Positions 21,199 through 22,127 of a stretch of 22,127 nucleotides of DNA are shown piece after piece; position 1 is the stretch's first letter, and each line of letters starts with the position of its first letter. Under the pieces are notes generated by a model that saw only the letters and a list, made by a program, of their open reading frames with translations, ran no database searches and was not told the origin of the DNA. Source of the DNA: Anaerolineales bacterium (GTDB lineage Bacteria > Chloroflexota > Anaerolineae > Anaerolineales > Villigracilaceae); NCBI GenBank assembly GCA_016928525.1, contig JAFGKO010000362.1:1-22127 (forward strand), given 5' to 3'. The position numbers and the translations under genes were made by a program.

Positions 21199-22127
21199 GT
21201 GAACGAGGAACTGTTGGCCCTCACCCCCCTCGATGGACGTTATGCTCGCGAAACTGCACCACTTCGCGAGTTTTTTTCTGAATTCGCCTACATCCGCAGG
21301 CGAGCCCGGCTCGAGATCGCCTATCTGATCGCACTCTCGCAGGACGCCGGACTCATCCGTCCTTTTTCACAGGGTGAACTGGACTTTCTCAACAGCTTGT
21401 CCGCCAACTTTTCCTTGGAAGATGCAAAACGGGTCAAAGACCTGGAGCAGACCACCCGTCACGACGTCAAAGCCATCGAGAACTTTTTATACGACCGCCT
21501 CTCCCGGACATCACTGGCTGCTACCGTTTCCTGGCTGCACTTCGGCCTGACGAGCGAAGACGTCAACCTGACGGCGCAAGCCCTGGCCTTACGCGATGCG
21601 CGTGATCAAGTTATCCTGCCCGCGCTGGACAGGATCATCGTCCAACTGACAGACTTCGCCCGCCGCTACCAGTCCATGCCCATGCTGGCGCGCACCCACG
21701 GACAACCCGCCGTGCCAACCACTTTCGGTAAGGAAATGACCGTTTTTGTGGTGCGCTTGTCGAAACAACGCGAAAAATTATCTTCTCACAAGTTCGAATC
21801 CAAATGGAGCGGCGCGGTCGGAAACTACAACGCGCTCGTAGCTGGTGCGCCGGATGTGGACTGGCCGATCTTCAGCGAAAATTTCCTGCGTGGGCTGGGG
21901 TTGGAACCAGCGCAGGTCAGTACGCAGCTTATCCCCTTCGATAACTGGCTGGAATACTTCCAGATGTTGCAATTGACAAACGGCATCCTGCTCGACCTGT
22001 GCCAGGATATGTGGCGCTACACCAGCGACGATCATCTCAAACTGCGTGTGGTCGCTGGTGAAGTCGGTTCTTCAACCATGCCGCAGAAGGTCAACCCGAT
22101 TGATTTCGAGAACGCCGAAGGCAACCT
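21199..22127 (+). CDS. purB: Adenylosuccinate lyase, partial (runs off the window)
   Basis: PurB catalyses two fumarate-releasing steps: SAICAR to AICAR, and adenylosuccinate to AMP. The visible 309 residues match the long E. coli-type PurB from its first residues (LALTPLDGRYARET, then PLREFFSEFAYIRRR). They continue through TTRHDVKAIENFL, WLHFGLTSEDVNLTAQAL, LARTHGQPAVPTTFGKEM, WSGAVGNYNALVAGAPDVDW and the fumarase/lyase signature GSSTMPQKVNPIDFENAEGN at the right edge. The C-terminal third is outside the window. The start is GTG 21199-21201; the ATG at 21191 is in another frame and stops after three codons. There is no Shine-Dalgarno, and TATAAT ends 6 nt before the GTG. It is divergent from guaB. 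Confidence 0.96.
   Translation, partial: MNEELLALTPLDGRYARETAPLREFFSEFAYIRRRARLEIAYLIALSQDAGLIRPFSQGELDFLNSLSANFSLEDAKRVKDLEQTTRHDVKAIENFLYDRLSRTSLAATVSWLHFGLTSEDVNLTAQALALRDARDQVILPALDRIIVQLTDFARRYQSMPMLARTHGQPAVPTTFGKEMTVFVVRLSKQREKLSSHKFESKWSGAVGNYNALVAGAPDVDWPIFSENFLRGLGLEPAQVSTQLIPFDNWLEYFQMLQLTNGILLDLCQDMWRYTSDDHLKLRVVAGEVGSSTMPQKVNPIDFENAEGN

Noticed and set aside
21191..21202. ATG-AAA-ACG-TGA mini-frame overlapping the purB GTG
   Set aside because: No ribosome site precedes it and the ATG is inside the -10 box, so it would probably not be transcribed.
1..22127. CRISPR array, tRNA genes, insertion sequences
   Set aside because: No regularly spaced direct repeats, cloverleaf-like tRNA sequence or transposase-like protein was recognised on either strand; this was a visual search only.

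Overview
The window looks like chromosomal DNA of a Chloroflexota bacterium, probably Anaerolineae or a close relative. This is inferred from the gene types: a giant TPR/helix-hairpin-helix protein with PDWL motifs, a 4-hydroxybutyryl-CoA-dehydratase-like enzyme, an S51-like/CysRS-tail fusion, DUF2905 and a family 5 uracil-DNA glycosylase. Many palindromic intergenic elements are also present. No rRNA, tRNA, CRISPR array, transposase or integrase was recognised, and no stretch over 300 bases lacks a gene.

Layout. At 1-1352 are two plus-strand genes: an AT-rich PD-(D/E)XK-like protein and a DUF3592 membrane protein. They converge through a hairpin and a six-copy heptanucleotide repeat on ndk (1426-1878, minus). 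The minus-strand block continues with the 1099-residue TPR/HhH protein (to 5262), pyrimidine-nucleoside phosphorylase (5370-6665), the S51-like protein with a CysRS-type tail (6770-7819), a peroxiredoxin-like protein (7822-8301) and a family 5 UDG (8328-8993). A plus-strand two-component-propeller/GGDEF sensor fills 9141-12338. The minus strand then carries an AlaX-type editing protein, queA, the HpaB/4-BUDH-family enzyme, a decayed fragment of a second queA start, a TIR-formylglycine-generating-enzyme-like fusion, DUF2905, ruvB and guaB. purB begins divergently at 21199 and runs off the right edge.

Main discovery. The peroxiredoxin-like gene is interrupted in frame by TGA at 8167-8169, exactly where the first cysteine of a CPFC redox motif belongs. 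A hairpin starting just after the TGA, with its loop 16 nt away and a G in the second loop position, fits a bacterial SECIS. I read this as a selenoprotein (U45-P-F-C48), translated in a three-gene cluster with UDG and the S51-like protein. The truncated 108-residue frame after the TGA should not be annotated as the gene.

Other themes. Palindromic elements sit on the 3' ends of several genes and in two cases seem to supply the stop codon. ruvB and purB each have a perfect TATAAT exactly 6 nt before the start codon and no Shine-Dalgarno, and UDG is similar, suggesting leaderless mRNAs. The window mixes housekeeping functions (nucleotide synthesis and salvage, queuosine, recombination, tRNA proofreading) with accessory-looking genes (the AT-rich leftmost gene and the TIR fusion).
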